Shown here piece by piece: positions 9,803 to 21,235 of a stretch of DNA of 64,000 nt (its first letter is position 1; every line of letters begins with the position of its first letter). Made by a program: the position numbers and the translations under genes. The notes under the pieces were generated by a model. That model was not told the DNA's origin. It was given only the letters and a program-made list of their open reading frames with translations, and did not search any database. The stretch is taken from positions 2,356,001 through 2,420,000 of the forward strand of contig OZ345369.1 in assembly GCA_977006965.1 (NCBI GenBank). The letters are read 5' to 3'. Source of the stretch: Phymatolithon calcareum (lineage: Eukaryota > Rhodophyta > Florideophyceae > Hapalidiales).

Positions 9803-11519
9803 GCGTTTCACGTGTAAAACTACAACAGCTCAGAGCCAGCTCTTCCGGATTTACCGTAGAATATTGGACGTTTTCAACGTACTCAACAGGTCTAGGGCGC
9901 TGTTTGCGACAGCAATATCGCCACTTCGGTCTTCCTTCGAGCGTGCGCGTGCCGACCGAGTACGCAGGACAGGGCAAGGCGTTGCAATCGGACGACCCAG
10001 GGCGGACGACAAAACTTTAAATTTGCATCAGGGTTGGGCTAATTGCACAGAGTTCGCTTTCGTGCGCCGGAGAAGGCATAAATACTGAAATGGCAATGGT
10101 GAGAAACTATCCATCGGAGTATCAGTCATATTGGATTAATCATAAAGCTGAGCAGGTCAGATTTCAGGCAGAGGTGCAAAGCGAACGGTATGAGTCAAGC
10201 TACGCAAGCGAGACTAATGTGGAAGGCGACTCAGTCGCCGTCTTTCGCATTGACTGGGGCTCAAAGAAAATAGATGGTACTGTGATGCTAATAATGGGAC
10301 GTGGACTCGAGTCGAAAGATTGACAGATCTGGACCCTCTGGTCGGCTTCTTTCGATGTGGATGAATATGCGTAAGGGACGGTTATGATACGGCGTGGACA
10401 AAACTCATTTTGGCCAGGCGTTTAGAGTTCACTGGGCCCAACGCGTGCGGGTCGAATGGACGGGTGGTGACGTCGACGATAACCTCAATCCTGGCGCGAT
10501 CGTCGCTGACCGGCCAGTTCCATTCGATACGACCGTGAAGAAAGTAGAAGGCCAGGTCGTGTTCTCGTTTTTACTTCCCAATGATGATGGAAAGGTAAGG
10601 ATATGTGATTCGACGGCGGGAGGTCAACTCCTTGGAAATGGGATCATCTACTTAAGTCCTCACTCATGTATTACTCCTCGTCAACCAGTTGCTCTTACTC
10701 CGGAGCAATATAACATGATATGGCCCTTGATCGCATGCCCTAGATTCAGTACTCACTATCGCCAAGTGCATGTGGAAGACGCTGTCTAAATTCGGGCGAA
10801 AGAGCTGAAGCAAGGCTTGGTGTCAAGTCTCAGCCTGGAGATTGGCAGCGCGTCTGCGTTGGAAAAATCGCAGCTTTTCACGGCAGAATGCATTGCGTTT
10901 GATATTGTCTTGTGGCACCAGATACTAATATGTACATCGCACGAAGTTCACGAGGATCTAGTAACGGGGACAGATGCGACGGAGGACTATTTGGGGGAAG
11001 AACAGAAAATCTATTTGCTGGAACTTAGGTCGTTCCCCTATGCTCGGGGAGGTCGTAGTTTATAGCTGACGGCATAACTGATAAACAAAGGAGATGCTAC
11101 ATCTTTGTCTCCTCATGTAGCACTATTGCTGTGGATAGCAGTGAAAGTACATTCAGCTTCTGGAGTGAATCAACCCTGCCTATTCTACTAGTGCTGTAGC
11201 AACAAACTATCTTATATACTATTTGGTGGGGTACAAAAAGGTATCTAGTTGCATGCATGTCAATCCAAATCGGGTAAAAATGGGGGGTGCGCAGAAAGAC
11301 GCACAGAAATCCCTATTGGGATGAACACGGAATCAATAGTCCGTATCCGGGAACATTGCATATGCGCAGCGCACAATTACCGTGCTACTTGCACACGCGT
11401 AATGCACTGATCTGGGAATGTCTAGATCAGGTGCAACCGTCCCCTCTTTCAAGAGACGACCGCCAGAGAGTCCTTAGCAGCTTGAACTAAATCTTGATCG
11501 TGGTGTTCGGATAGAAATT
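9803..11519. other. Region of small unassigned ORFs
   Basis: Three consecutive plus-strand frames (10090-10323, 77 codons; 10394-10789, 131 codons; 10817-11065, 82 codons) could be fragments of one decayed gene. Their products are soluble-looking with no motif I recognise. The remainder to 11519 has no supported feature. A retroelement origin is possible because the next block is gypsy sequence. Confidence 0.25.
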
Positions 11520-12116
11520 AGTTTAGCATATCTTCGTGCAGGTTCGCGAGAGGTTCCCAGCCTGGTTCTTCGTAATCAAATCCACGCCACTTTGTTTTAA
11601 CGTCTTAAGCTTCGAAACTATGATTAAAGAGATTATCGAGAAGCGTCGAGAAGATGTTAAAGTGTGGGTTTTTGTGATCAACGGTATCGAAAAATGCTGC
11701 TCTTGCTTCCAAAACATCGGAAGTAGTAGAACATTGGAGAATGTTCTGCGTGTTCTCTTGTCAGCATCTTTGTAAACATCTTCAAGAGTCCTAGCCAATT
11801 CGATGGTGCGGCTAATATACTCAGATATCACAAACCTCATTCAGTTGGAAGCACAGAGAAATTGTTGAAGGTCATCGCTTGTGACTGGCGCCTTCAGTTT
11901 GAGGAGTGCGCTCATGCTGTCAGGATCAAGAGTGATACCTTTAGGAGTAATGATTCTTCCGCACCGCTTGACTTTGATGAGGAAGAGTTCGCATTTCTGA
12001 CATTCATTTTTAGCCCGTAGGTTAAGAAAATCTCAAAAAACACGCGGACGTTGCCATGAAGGTCATGCTCTGATCGGGCATGAAAAAGAAGATAATCAAT
12101 CCATTGTAAGAGCTTG
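11520..12116 (-). pseudogene. Ty3/gypsy reverse transcriptase, C-terminal part
   Basis: Read on the minus strand, the sequence gives QWIDYLLFHARSEHD (the catalytic (Y/W)xDD block, degraded to WIDY) and then a segment equivalent to the thumb/connection region. That segment ends in the stretch around FVISEYISRTIELARTLEDV, which in gypsy elements precedes RNase H. Frame breaks and stops are frequent. The N-terminal half of the same enzyme is at 15821-16560 on the same strand, so the LINE at 12117-15820 has split it. Confidence 0.65.
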
Positions 12117-12194
12117 TACAGAATTGGTCAAACGGGTTTGGCTTCCACGCAGTGTGACTGGACCACGACTTTCGCGAAGAACATCGTGGACAAA

Positions 12195-12578
12195 ATGAAA
12201 CCCACAACAGAACTTTGTTTGGAAATTTTGGATCGCATTGGATCTCTCATACCATTGCTCCTTCCCGCCAAAAAAAATTGGACACCCTCAACCGTCATCA
12301 CCATCCTTCGCGGAGGCGATCTTGAGACCAACCCCGGTCCCTTACCCATACTTCAGTTCAATTTTCGCTCGTTTCGGGGAGCTGGGCGCGCTGCGCAACT
12401 CTCGCAGCTCGCGAAGGACTCTAAGGTAGACATTCTACTACTCTCCGAAACTTGGCTCCGTAAGGACGCCATGACACGGCGAATATCCAGATTCGGTCTG
12501 GTTAATCGAGCAGACAGGACGAACGTAACTTCCCGTGGCGGCGAGGTAATTACCTATGCTCGTTTTGGATACCGGTAA
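12195..12578 (+). pseudogene. LINE ORF start: 2A-like peptide and endonuclease
   Basis: From the Met at 12195 about 40 residues lead into GGDLETNPGP, which fits the 2A consensus DxExNPGP. The endonuclease follows at once (ILQFNFRSF, then LLLSETWLR with the catalytic Glu). The frame breaks at 12578 and EN-like sequence continues at 12593-13030 in another frame (SDHLPCLTTIEP carries the SDH block). In virus and LINE proteins, 2A makes the ribosome skip the last Gly-Pro bond, releasing the leader from the enzyme. Whether this one is active is unknown. Confidence 0.65.
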
Positions 12579-14993
12579 CAAACCGAGGGACAATGCTCGG
12601 GTACAAGGCAGAAGTGACGGAACTTGAAGTACGGTTTGGAGATTCTGGCCTGTCCGTCCAGATATCCCACTTTTACATCTCCCCAGATGCCGTTACGTGC
12701 TTTGATTGGCGAATGATGCAGCAAGACTCCCTCTTCTTTGTAGACTGCAACATTCATGAAATGTGGGATCCAGCCCATTATAAGCCGGCGTCAGCGCGAC
12801 ATCTGGAGTATTATATGGAAGTGATTGGCCGCATTGTGCTCAATGACGGGAAACAAATACTACTTTCGCCTTCGAGACCATCAGCAGTCGACATCGACGC
12901 CTGCCCGGCCGAAATTGTCATGGAATGCAAATGGAATGTTCTGCCAGCCACGGTAAGTGATCACCTACCATGCCTAACAACCATCGAACCTCTAAGAGAG
13001 TCGCGAAAGCGCTTCAGTCGTGCTCGATAGTCTTTAAAAAGGCGCACTGGGAGGCGTTTGCGACCAAAGTGGACGAAGTGTTACAAACTCACCCCGACGA
13101 TGCGGCCACACTTGACAAATAGAACCGACGCTTTGTTGAAGCTATATTCGCTGGGGCACCTCATGCAGTTCCACGCGGCAATCTGCGGGGTATGGTGGAA
13201 TGATGCCGCGTCCACAGCCGCTAAAGAACAGCAAGAAGCAGCGCAGGTATACGCCATGAACCCAACACCGGAAACCTTTTCTGTACTGTCTGAGGTTCGG
13301 AGGAACACCGACGTTGTCATTGTGAACGTAAAGCGGGAGTGTTGGAGAGATCACGGCGCCACAATTAATGCCGACAAGAAGGGTTGGCGACTACTCCCCG
13401 CCATTGAGGGTAAACGCCGGAAAAGAGCCACTGTGGGGTTGTTAAACGCACAAGGTGGCACACTGGCTGTAGTCGGGTTGTTCCCTGGCAAAAAGGCGAG
13501 GGCGCCGCTTCGCGGGGATCTTTATAGAAAAAGAATTAGACCAAAGGATTACTTGGCAGTATGACAAATGGATCAATGGAAGAATCTGGAAGCCGCTCTG
13601 TAATGTTTACAGTGTAAGCACTTGTAATATGTAAGCAGTAAGATGTAAGCATCTGTAAGCAGTGGTTCTGGGGTTTGTTCTTGGTGATCTTTCAGTGTGT
13701 ACGTACGCATCGAAACCTACGGTACTGATAGTGGCGTTTGGACGCCACATGTATATCGCTGATCTGGATGTTAATCTTGATGGTCTCGTGTAATTCAGTT
13801 TTTCCGATACCAACAGCTTCCATGCAGTCGGAAAAGTTGGGACGAGGTCATTAAAGAGCTCAACAAGCCTTTTAGAATCTTGTGGGAATACTGCAAAGGA
13901 TTGTGCATAGAAGTCAATGCAAGGAAATGCAAAGTCCTCGGTTTCGCTTGACGTGATAAGCTTCCGTTGGGAGGTATTGCGCACCGATCGAAGCATTTTA
14001 GGCTACAAATTTCTAGCAGTCCATTTTGATCAGCGTCTAAACTTTGAGAAGCATTGCTGGACAATCAGTCAAAAGCTCAAGTCAAAGACTCTGTTCATGC
14101 GCACTCTAAGTGCATCAACTAGGGGCGCTGAATCGCATGTGATGGAGTCATTCCGAAAGAGCTACTGTGAACCAGTAGAGCTATACGGAGCCGCGGTTTA
14201 CGATTTGAACGGGGCTAACACGCACATCAAGCAAGTGGAAATTTCGAGGAACGAAGCTGCCCAAGTCCCCACCGGCTGCTTGAAACCCACCGAGATCTCA
14301 AAACTGCGATCGTTAATTGGAATGAATGCTCTGCAAGATTTAGGCGAGAGGGAGGCTACAATGTTACTGGAAAAAGCGTTACGGATGCCGTTGGATGCCC
14401 CTGTCACAGACGCCATGAACTCTTGCATGGCGAAACCTAAAAGTCAAACGCGATCCTGGTGTGTGACCAGCACCCAACAGATAGCTGACAAAGGTATTCT
14501 GGCGCTTCCGCGAGATGGATTTCAGCCACCAATTGGAAAGGAACTCTCGCAAAATAGACTCACCAGACTCATGACCCTGATCTCAGCAAAGAATGGCGAC
14601 GCGGATATAGAGAATAAGCCGTAGAGGCTCTTATTCTCTAGCGGGACTCAATACGGGCAGCGGACATGGAAATATGGACCGACGGTAGCGTTAGCGAAAT
14701 ACCCTCCGAATTCGATCGCAATCTCTAACATGGTGAACGATTATCGGTGAATTGGGATGAAGGCTGGTACATTGCGACGCTCAAGTTATTCCACGTTCTC
14801 CAACAAGACAAGGCAGCTGTATCGAAATTCGTGACCAAGCACGGTAGGACACCGGATATCAATCTTTCGTATGACGACGGGGATGAACATGCATGCACCT
14901 CAGGACAGACAATCTCAAAGCAACGTGCGATTCTTTGCGATGAGAATGGAGATATCCTAGACATTCAGAGGACCATACCTGTTAATTTCGGGC

Positions 14994-15701
14994 ATGGGGG
15001 TCTTGCTGATGCGTGGAAATGAAACGGTGAAGGAACTGGCGATGACCGGCAGAGCTGTTGGATCTTCATTTGACGCGGAAGTCTTTGCTGTAGTTCATGC
15101 GTTTCTAGAAGCTTTGAAGCTCATCTTCGCACCTAGAAGCACGATAAGATGGTTCACCGACAGCAGGAGCTGCATCGAAGCTATTAACGGACATGCACGG
15201 AGGTACGGGGAAATGATATGGAAACTTTGGGATCATATGGAACAATTGATGTCAAGGGAGATTTTCATTCAATGCACTTGGATTCCAAGTTACTGCAGAA
15301 TTCCATGAAATGATGCAGCCGACGATTTAGTAAGAAGTGGTATTTCCGAATCAAACCTGTTGGACCATCAGAAGGTTCCTCTCACACTCGAAGCAGGGAA
15401 ATCAATCATCAAAACATCCGCTAAAACCGAGTCTTTCGCCATAACGACACTGCTCGAAGAGCTACCCATATCACATAGACGAGCAGAGGTGATCTTGCAC
15501 CAACTGATAGTGGAGTGCACCCCTATGGTGACAGTGTTTAGGCACGGATGCAACAGGGACACAATTTTGTACGATCTAGTGTGCAAGGCTTGCAATTCTG
15601 GTTGCAAAGAAACTACAGAACACCTGATTCTACGTTGTGGTGGACGTTCTGTCTCCAGACGTAAGTGTATTGGTCAAGTTGGCACAAAAACCGTAGAGTA
15701 G
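14994..15701 (+). pseudogene. LINE RNase H domain and zinc knuckle
   Basis: Contains the RNase H blocks SSFDAEVFAVVHAF (Glu), RWFTDSRSCIEAING (Asp) and CTWIPSY (where intact copies have WIPSHCG), then a stop at 15306-15308. The frame resumes at 15360 with LPISHRRAEVILHQL and a C-x2-C-x4-H-x4-C knuckle (CNSGCKETTEHLILRC). The related copy at 61305-61766 has an unbroken version of the same segment. Confidence 0.7.
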
Positions 15702-15820
15702 GTATGCCGTGAGAGACCCCTAGCGATACTAAAATTTCTGAACAATGAGAAGCTGTTACAGAACAGCTTCTGGCGCTCACCTTCCGTGTGAGCGATCTTT
15801 CCGCAATAAAAGAAAGAAAT

Positions 15821-16560
15821 ACAAAGCTTGGGGATGGTACACGGAATATGCACAGAAGCGCTTGTCTGGCATTTTATGACAAGCGTTGGAGTGAAAACAC
15901 CATTTGGCGTGATAAAGGTATAACATTCTTGTGAGTGTTTGTCGAACAGCAATGGCTAGAAACCTTGGCAAAGGTCCATTGTTGCGTAGCATTTGTAATC
16001 TGCGACCTCAGACGCAACAGTTTCGAAGTTAGGCATAGGCCATTCTTTGGGTTCTGTCTGTGCATTCACAGGACGAATATCCACGGTGAATCTATAGACC
16101 TTGCTAAGGCACTATTAGAGGGGCACTTGCCCAACAGCTGGTAGGATTTCTGCTCACAAGCCCAAACACAAGGAGCTCATCATCCTTCTTACTCAAGAAA
16201 GCCGCCTTTCGGGGAGAGTACCTGCTCCTGTTCTACACGAACAGGTTTCGCCTGAGAATTTAACTTGATTTCCATAGCTGGCACGTTATCGGGCGGGTCA
16301 GAACCTATTTTTGACCTGAATATGTCTTTGCGTTTCAAGACGAGGGACTTCAGAGGGGAAATTTATCTTTCGGAAACCCGTTTCGTAGTGCGCGCTGAAG
16401 CATTTCCTCAATTAGTGTGACCGTACTAGCATTGCCATCGATGGAAACAGATATATTGTCATCAGGATCTAGGCCATCATTGTCCCAATCATCGCCGTAG
16501 AAAATGGGACGCGGAACGGAATTGTCGCAATCTCATGAGCAGCATCAAGAGATTGGTCAT
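15821..16560 (-). pseudogene. Ty3/gypsy reverse transcriptase, N-terminal part
   Basis: The minus strand reads TIDIRPVNAQTEP followed by WPMPNFETV, YATMDLCQG (motif A, catalytic Asp) and FITPNGVFTPT, a typical gypsy RT order. Frameshifts and stops are present. The missing palm and thumb continue on the far side of the inserted LINE at 12116-11520. No LTRs were identified, so the limits of the element are unknown. Confidence 0.65.
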
Positions 16561-16593
16561 CAGCAGGAGTCTCAAACCTCCCCAATCCTCAGT

Positions 16594-16755
16594 TGTAGTA
16601 CTAAGAATAAGAAGAAAATATTAATATAGTGATACCAACGCACCTGTTGAGGCTTGAGGCACCATTTCTGGCGAGCCACGAGGACTCAATCGGAACCCAA
16701 AAACTCCGTTTTGCTAAAAGTGGCATAGTCAGCTAAACTCCAAAACCTACTTCTG
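16594..16755 (-). repeat. SINE-like repeat R1, copy 2
   Basis: Reverse-oriented copy of the repeat at 120-290. The matching host sequence in the other segment copy (about 48650-48690) lacks it. The flanks TCAGTTGTAGTAC and TCAGTTGTAATTC look like a slightly decayed target duplication. Confidence 0.55.
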
Positions 16756-17210
16756 GTCAGTTGTAATTCGCAAGAAACACGCTCCACGCCTTCTTTCTAT
16801 GTTTTAGCCGTATTATTTCGAATTTCTCTTAGCGTTAGGTCTCCAGACGATCTTGAATCGCGAATTTCGTCGCACATGTGAATCGATGGAGAACTATATC
16901 GTTTCGAATTCCGTTCTTATCGATTGCGCTCCCGATATATTCTGCAGTCCCTCGTCGTCCGCAGGCTGGAATAATGGTACGTCATCTCTGGCCTTCCGCC
17001 TTGTAGGTAGTACCGACGACATTGGGTGGACAATGTCATCGCCATGTGATGTACCTAGTCTAGAAAAACTCATACATGCGTGTGCATTGGCGTTCGTTGA
17101 GAAAAGCTTTGTTACGTTTCCAAGAGCATTGGTCACCAAGTCGAATCGGCGAGCGAAACTACTTGCTCTGGTGCGGTGGCCAAGTGGATTGGAGATCTTA
17201 CAGTGTGATC

Positions 17211-17446
17211 TCAGACGCATGGAGAACGAAGAAGGCCTGTATTGCTTCGCAGAAGGCAAGGCAAAAAGCTGTCGAGTCCAAGCACCAACAATCCCGTAGA
17301 GGTTTGAGATAGGATTACTTTAAATCCTGAGTGTTCCCGTGCGCCATTCTGGTCGTTTCGTGAGCTGCACAAAGGTAGATAGCATCAGAGGAAGCCTCGC
17401 CCATATATTCGGAAGTGTGTGGGGCTTTAAAATGAAACTTGAATTA
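17211..17446 (+). mobile_element. 5'-truncated LINE, 3' end only
   Basis: C-terminal LINE sequence followed by a 3' UTR ending in TTGAATTAAAAAA. It matches the minus-strand fragments at 31059-31451, 31463-31610 and 59237-59450. It sits between GTGTGATCTCAGA and GTGTAACCTCAGA, a probable target duplication, and a second LINE follows at once. Confidence 0.6.
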
Positions 17447-17997
17447 AAAAAGTGTAACCTCAGAGAAGGCCATAGATATCAAGCTGCGCAAGGTAAACGA
17501 CAACCACTGGTATCAGCTTGGCTTCCAAAAGTAAAAACGTACAGAGTTGGCCATTCTAAAGGCGACGGAGCTGCTGAAAGGAGACCAGAGATGCGTAGCA
17601 GTCCTGGACCTGAAAGCGGCCTGCGACACAGTTCCGAGAAAACGCTTAGTGAAACGAATGAGACAAGTGCTGCCTCTCGAGGTCTGCGCCATGGCCGAGG
17701 CATTTCTGGCACCCTCGTGAGTTTCAACAATTGGAGATGCCGACAAGAAGTGGTTTTTAGTGGACAGGGGTGTACCACAGGGGTCCCCAGTCTGTACAAC
17801 CTTTTTATGGATGAGTTAGTCGAGCGTATGAGCGAAGTTCCGAGCACATGGGCGGATGTCTCCGCTGTCTTATTCGCAAACGATGTTCTTCTGTCAGCGA
17901 AATCACCCGCTGCATTGCAAGGTATGCTGGGCTACTCGTTGGGCCGAAGAGCGCGGTATGACATGCAATACGAAAAAGGGAAAAAACGAGATCCTAG

Positions 17998-19634
17998 TGT
18001 CTAGTTTACTAACCACCTCAATTGAGGATAAATCCCTCAATTGAGGGGCTTTTTGAAAGCTCAAAAAAGTATGTACAAAGAATGCGAAACAGAAAGTTCG
18101 CGCCAACTTTGGGAAGGCGGGCTTGTGTTCTGCCTGAGGAGTACCCAAACTACGGCCTTAAATGGGCGTCGTTCGGCGGTAGGAACGAAATTACAATTTT
18201 CAGTTAGAAGAAGCGGACCTGCCATGTCACGAGAAAAAGACCCGCGCCGAGTGGTCGGCGCGTCCGTACACACTAAGGCAACATCAGTGACCAGTCTCGC
18301 AGAGTGTTGCAGGCTCTATGGAGCCTTTTCCAAGTCAAAAAAGGTGAACGACACAGTTCTGGAGGTACTATTGAATGAAATCAATGGGCGCGCAAGCACA
18401 TCGCTTCGCGTGAAATGGGTCCTAGTTCAGAAACCGACTGAGAAAACTAAGATTAAGACACTCAAGATTGTTAACATCAAGGCAGGAAAGGTTGACGAAG
18501 GTTCTCCGTCCTCTCGAATGCTTGTATCAAGTCCCAGCACGCAGAACTCTGCACCACAAAATCCGGCTTACAGTACTCGTGGTCGTCCGTCTTCTTCGCC
18601 AAATGCCAGTTTATTGTCCCCAGTCGCAACCACAAGCTCTCCAAAACGGCACACAAGCTTCGATACAACCCTCAGAAGCTATGGACGCCCTATACCAGGC
18701 ACTCTCGCCTACGCCATGCAAGGCTCTTGGGACCAGGTGTCGCAAGAGGAAGTAGATGTCATCACATCCGACCGAGAACCCAACGATATTGCTCATGGGG
18801 TGCCATGGTACGAGCGACAAGTTCTATGCCCGATTGGAGGACGAATTCCACGTCAGTTCTGGACAGTTCGCACTCCACATGGAGATTTTATATCGGAAAA
18901 TGGTGGTATTGGGCATCACACGCCCTATGATTGCTTTATGACCATGTTTCCGCAAGGTCACCATCGAAAAATAGCAGCATGGACGTCCGCGAAGCTGAAA
19001 TGAATCGCGCGAAAAGAGACTACGGTCACAGAGCTGATTAAGTTTTTCGGAATCCTCGTCCTCATGACAAGATTTGAGTTCAGCGCTAAGACAGATCTAT
19101 GGCAGACTACCAGGCGATTTGTGTGGTTGACAGCTGGCTTTTATTCTCCGATGCGCATGCAGAGTATCAAGATCACATGACGCAACGAAGGTATTATGAA
19201 GTGCTGGCCGAGCAACTCATCGATAACTCGTTCGATTCGCGTCATACTCGTCGCCGCTCAACCACTCCTGAACGTATTTTTGTCTCCGGGAGCGGTGTTG
19301 GAACCCACTTAACCCCCACGAGAAAGAAAAGGAAGACTGCGGATTGCATGATGACTAATTTTGCTTCGCAAAAGAACTGCAGGGTCTGCAAAGTCAAGAA
19401 GACAACGCTGGTGTGCTCATCATGTAACAGGCTAGAAGGTGCCGCAATATTCATTTGCGGCACGTCTACTGGCAGGAATTGCTTCGCGAAGCATGTGGAA
19501 GACATCCATGAGCTTGACGCTTTTGATGTGCCCGATAGTGAGTAGCTTTCATGCGCAAAAATTAAATGATTTTCGTTACCTCAATTGAGGGAAAAGTGCC
19601 CCTCAATTGAGGAAAAATTTCAGTAAACTAGACA
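17998..19634 (+). mobile_element. piggyBac-family element P1, CTAG target
   Basis: 1637 bp element with 13 bp perfect terminal inverted repeats TGTCTAGTTTACT, flanked by CTAG at 17994-17997 and 19635-19638. The host is a LINE reverse transcriptase frame that resumes on the other side. Palindromic CCTCAATTGAGG motifs sit just inside both ends (18016, 18034, 19579, 19601). The transposase gene inside lacks its catalytic core, so this is a non-autonomous deletion derivative. Confidence 0.85.
18224..19545 (+). pseudogene. piggyBac transposase, internally deleted
   Basis: Starts at ATG 18224 (MSREKDPRRVVGA). The N-terminal part runs to about 19000 (PYDCFMTMFP, AAWTSAKLK), where a frameshift occurs. 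The frame resumes with ELIKFFGILVLMTRFEF, the piggyBac N-terminal DDE_Tnp_1_7 signature. It then jumps to the segment before the C terminus, with YYEVLAEQLIDNS, and ends in the Cys-rich domain C-x2-C-x8-C-x2-C-x9-C-x6-C-x3-H (19377-19505). The segments carrying the catalytic aspartates are absent. Copy P2 (56433-58083) and relic P4 (59455-60995) carry parts of the missing core. Confidence 0.75.
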
Positions 19635-20794
19635 CTAGAATCAGAGGAAAGAGCAAGCGAAACATTCAAACTTGCGAATATGGTCCTGACACACGTCCCG
19701 GAGGTCACCTACCTTGGAGTCTCCCTTGGACTCGGAGGAATATCGGACACGAAAATGATACAACGCCTGAAGAAGGCAAGGTCCGCCGTATATGAGTTGC
19801 GTACACTTGGAATATTCAAGAAAGGGCTGACCATTCAAAAGTGCATCAAGGTGTACAAGGCACTAATCCAGCCACGTTGGGAATACGCAATGCATCTAAC
19901 GCCTCGTGCAGAAGACATTGGGAAGGCAGTTGAGCAAACGTTCTTCAGCCAAATGTTTGGTCCTCTCTCCAGAGGAAGATCGCAGACTCCGACTTCTCTG
20001 TGGAATCCAAGCCCGCAACCACAGACGGGAAATCCTTGCCTCCAAGCTGCTGAGGATAACAAAGGATAAAGAAAAGAGGTACGTACAAAGGCTGTCTGAG
20101 AGCAGAAACAGCCAAGAGCTCCAGTCTATCACGAACGACGCTATGGAAAACAGGGAACCGTTTGTGGAAGCAACTAAACGCATTCGAGCAAAGCAGTCTG
20201 CCGAAATACTTCGATCAAAATTCCTTACAATGGAAGGAGATCGTCTCGAATTGAAGAGAACGAGAAGAATCCCGTATGAAAGACGAGCGAGCTACCAGCA
20301 ATCCTCAAACTCCCAAAGGTTAGGCGCAGACAATTAGCGCTTCAGTACATCTGCGGAAGATTTCTGCAGGTGTCGACAACAAGCATGGTCGAAAATTTTG
20401 AAAATCGAGCTCGACAGCATATGGCAACGCTGGAAAATAATCTGTCAGGATATGACTTGAAAGGAGACAAAAGACCGGAGACCGAGAAAGCACTTAACGA
20501 GCTTTGCTCTTCAGCAAGACCATCATTGAGTGCATGGAAAACGAAGAAGGACTGCTCTGAAATCAAGATACGAGAAGTTAAGTAGATGTCCCTCAGGACA
20601 CAAAGCCTAATAGCTGGAGCACCAGTAGCGTACCCACAAGAACACCACATAGAAGGTAGGACGAGCTAGGTTCCAAACTTTCCCCATCGCCTAGGGCAGG
20701 CCGTAGGTTTCAACGGTCTACACACTGGAAAGCAGCAACTGAGGAAGCCTTGCCAGTATATTTGTAAGAGTGTGAGGCTTTTAACAGCGAAACC

Positions 20795-20942
20795 TTGTAA
20801 CAACCGGGACACAGGAATACTGGTTCGCGCCAAATTTTAAATCCGCTACGATCCTGGCAGCGCCGAGGATCAGTGCATGGGATAGTGTACTGTATCCGCT
20901 ATCCCATGCACTGGGCCTCACCCTGTGTCCGGGTTGTTACAT
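20795..20942. repeat. Fold-back (MITE-like) element
   Basis: Arms GTAACAACCGGGACACAGG and CCTGTGTCCGGGTTGTTAC are near-perfect inverted repeats about 148 bp apart. Inside is a second palindrome around CAGTGCATGGGATAG. It lies in the 3' UTR of a LINE. No clear target duplication was found, so the transposon family is unknown. Confidence 0.6.
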
Positions 20943-21020
20943 GGATTCTTTGTTAAATAAACTTCAATTAAGAAAAAAGTGTGATCTATCATAGGTCCAT
21001 AGGGATATGAATTTTAATTC

Positions 21021-21064
21021 AGAAAAAGAACTTTTTTATTTAAAAATAAAAAAGTTCTTTTTCT
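21021..21064. repeat. 44 bp A/T-rich hairpin
   Basis: AGAAAAAGAACTTTTTTATTT pairs with AAAATAAAAAAGTTCTTTTTCT. The paralogous site (about 49422-49440) has only a single GAAAAAGTTCTTTTTC, so copy A gained an inverted arm here. It lies about 170 bp upstream of the Sel1 pseudogene start. Confidence 0.6.
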
Positions 21065-21235
21065 TCAGGCAGATCCGTGGAACGGCAGCGGAGATTTCTG
21101 CATACAGGTGTACAGTGAGTCTCACTGTATGAAGAATTCTATTCCCAACCTCAGAGATGTTGCTGTTAAAACGAGACCCCGAGAACGAGTGTACGCGCAT
21201 ACGTTGGAGGCAGAATCTCAGCTGGACGGTGCGCC

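Larger units (their letters stand above)
12117..15820 (+). mobile_element. Decayed LINE with 2A-like motif, EN and RNase H
   Basis: Non-LTR retrotransposon inserted into a gypsy element. Order: a short leader, a 2A-like motif (12318-12341), an APE-type endonuclease, a damaged reverse transcriptase lacking its catalytic core (missing around 13560-13800), RT thumb-like sequence (13917-14624), RNase H (about 14994-15330), a CCHC knuckle (about 15570-15640) and a 3' end of AATAAAAGAAAGAAAT. AAGAGCTTG (12108) and CAAAGCTTG (15822) may be the remains of the target duplication. RNase H places it in the I/Ingi-like group of LINEs. The copy is dead. Confidence 0.75.
17447..20979 (+). mobile_element. 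5'-truncated LINE interrupted by piggyBac
   Basis: Starts inside the reverse transcriptase: the palm is recognisable in several frames (VLDLKAACDTVPR; VLFANDVLL where the FADD box is mutated to FAND). It continues after the piggyBac insertion (17998-19634) with VTYLGVSLGLGG and LIQPRWEYAMHLTP, and ends in a 3' UTR with AATAAACTTCAATTAAGAAAAAA. It is related to the full-length LINE at 42982-47908. A 148 bp fold-back element (20795-20942) sits in its 3' UTR. GTGTGATCT follows the tail and resembles the target of the preceding LINE. Confidence 0.7.

Noticed and set aside
17998-19634. TTAA target duplication for the piggyBac elements
   Set aside because: No TTAA lies at any of the examined ends, and the empty site at 29640 requires CTAG.
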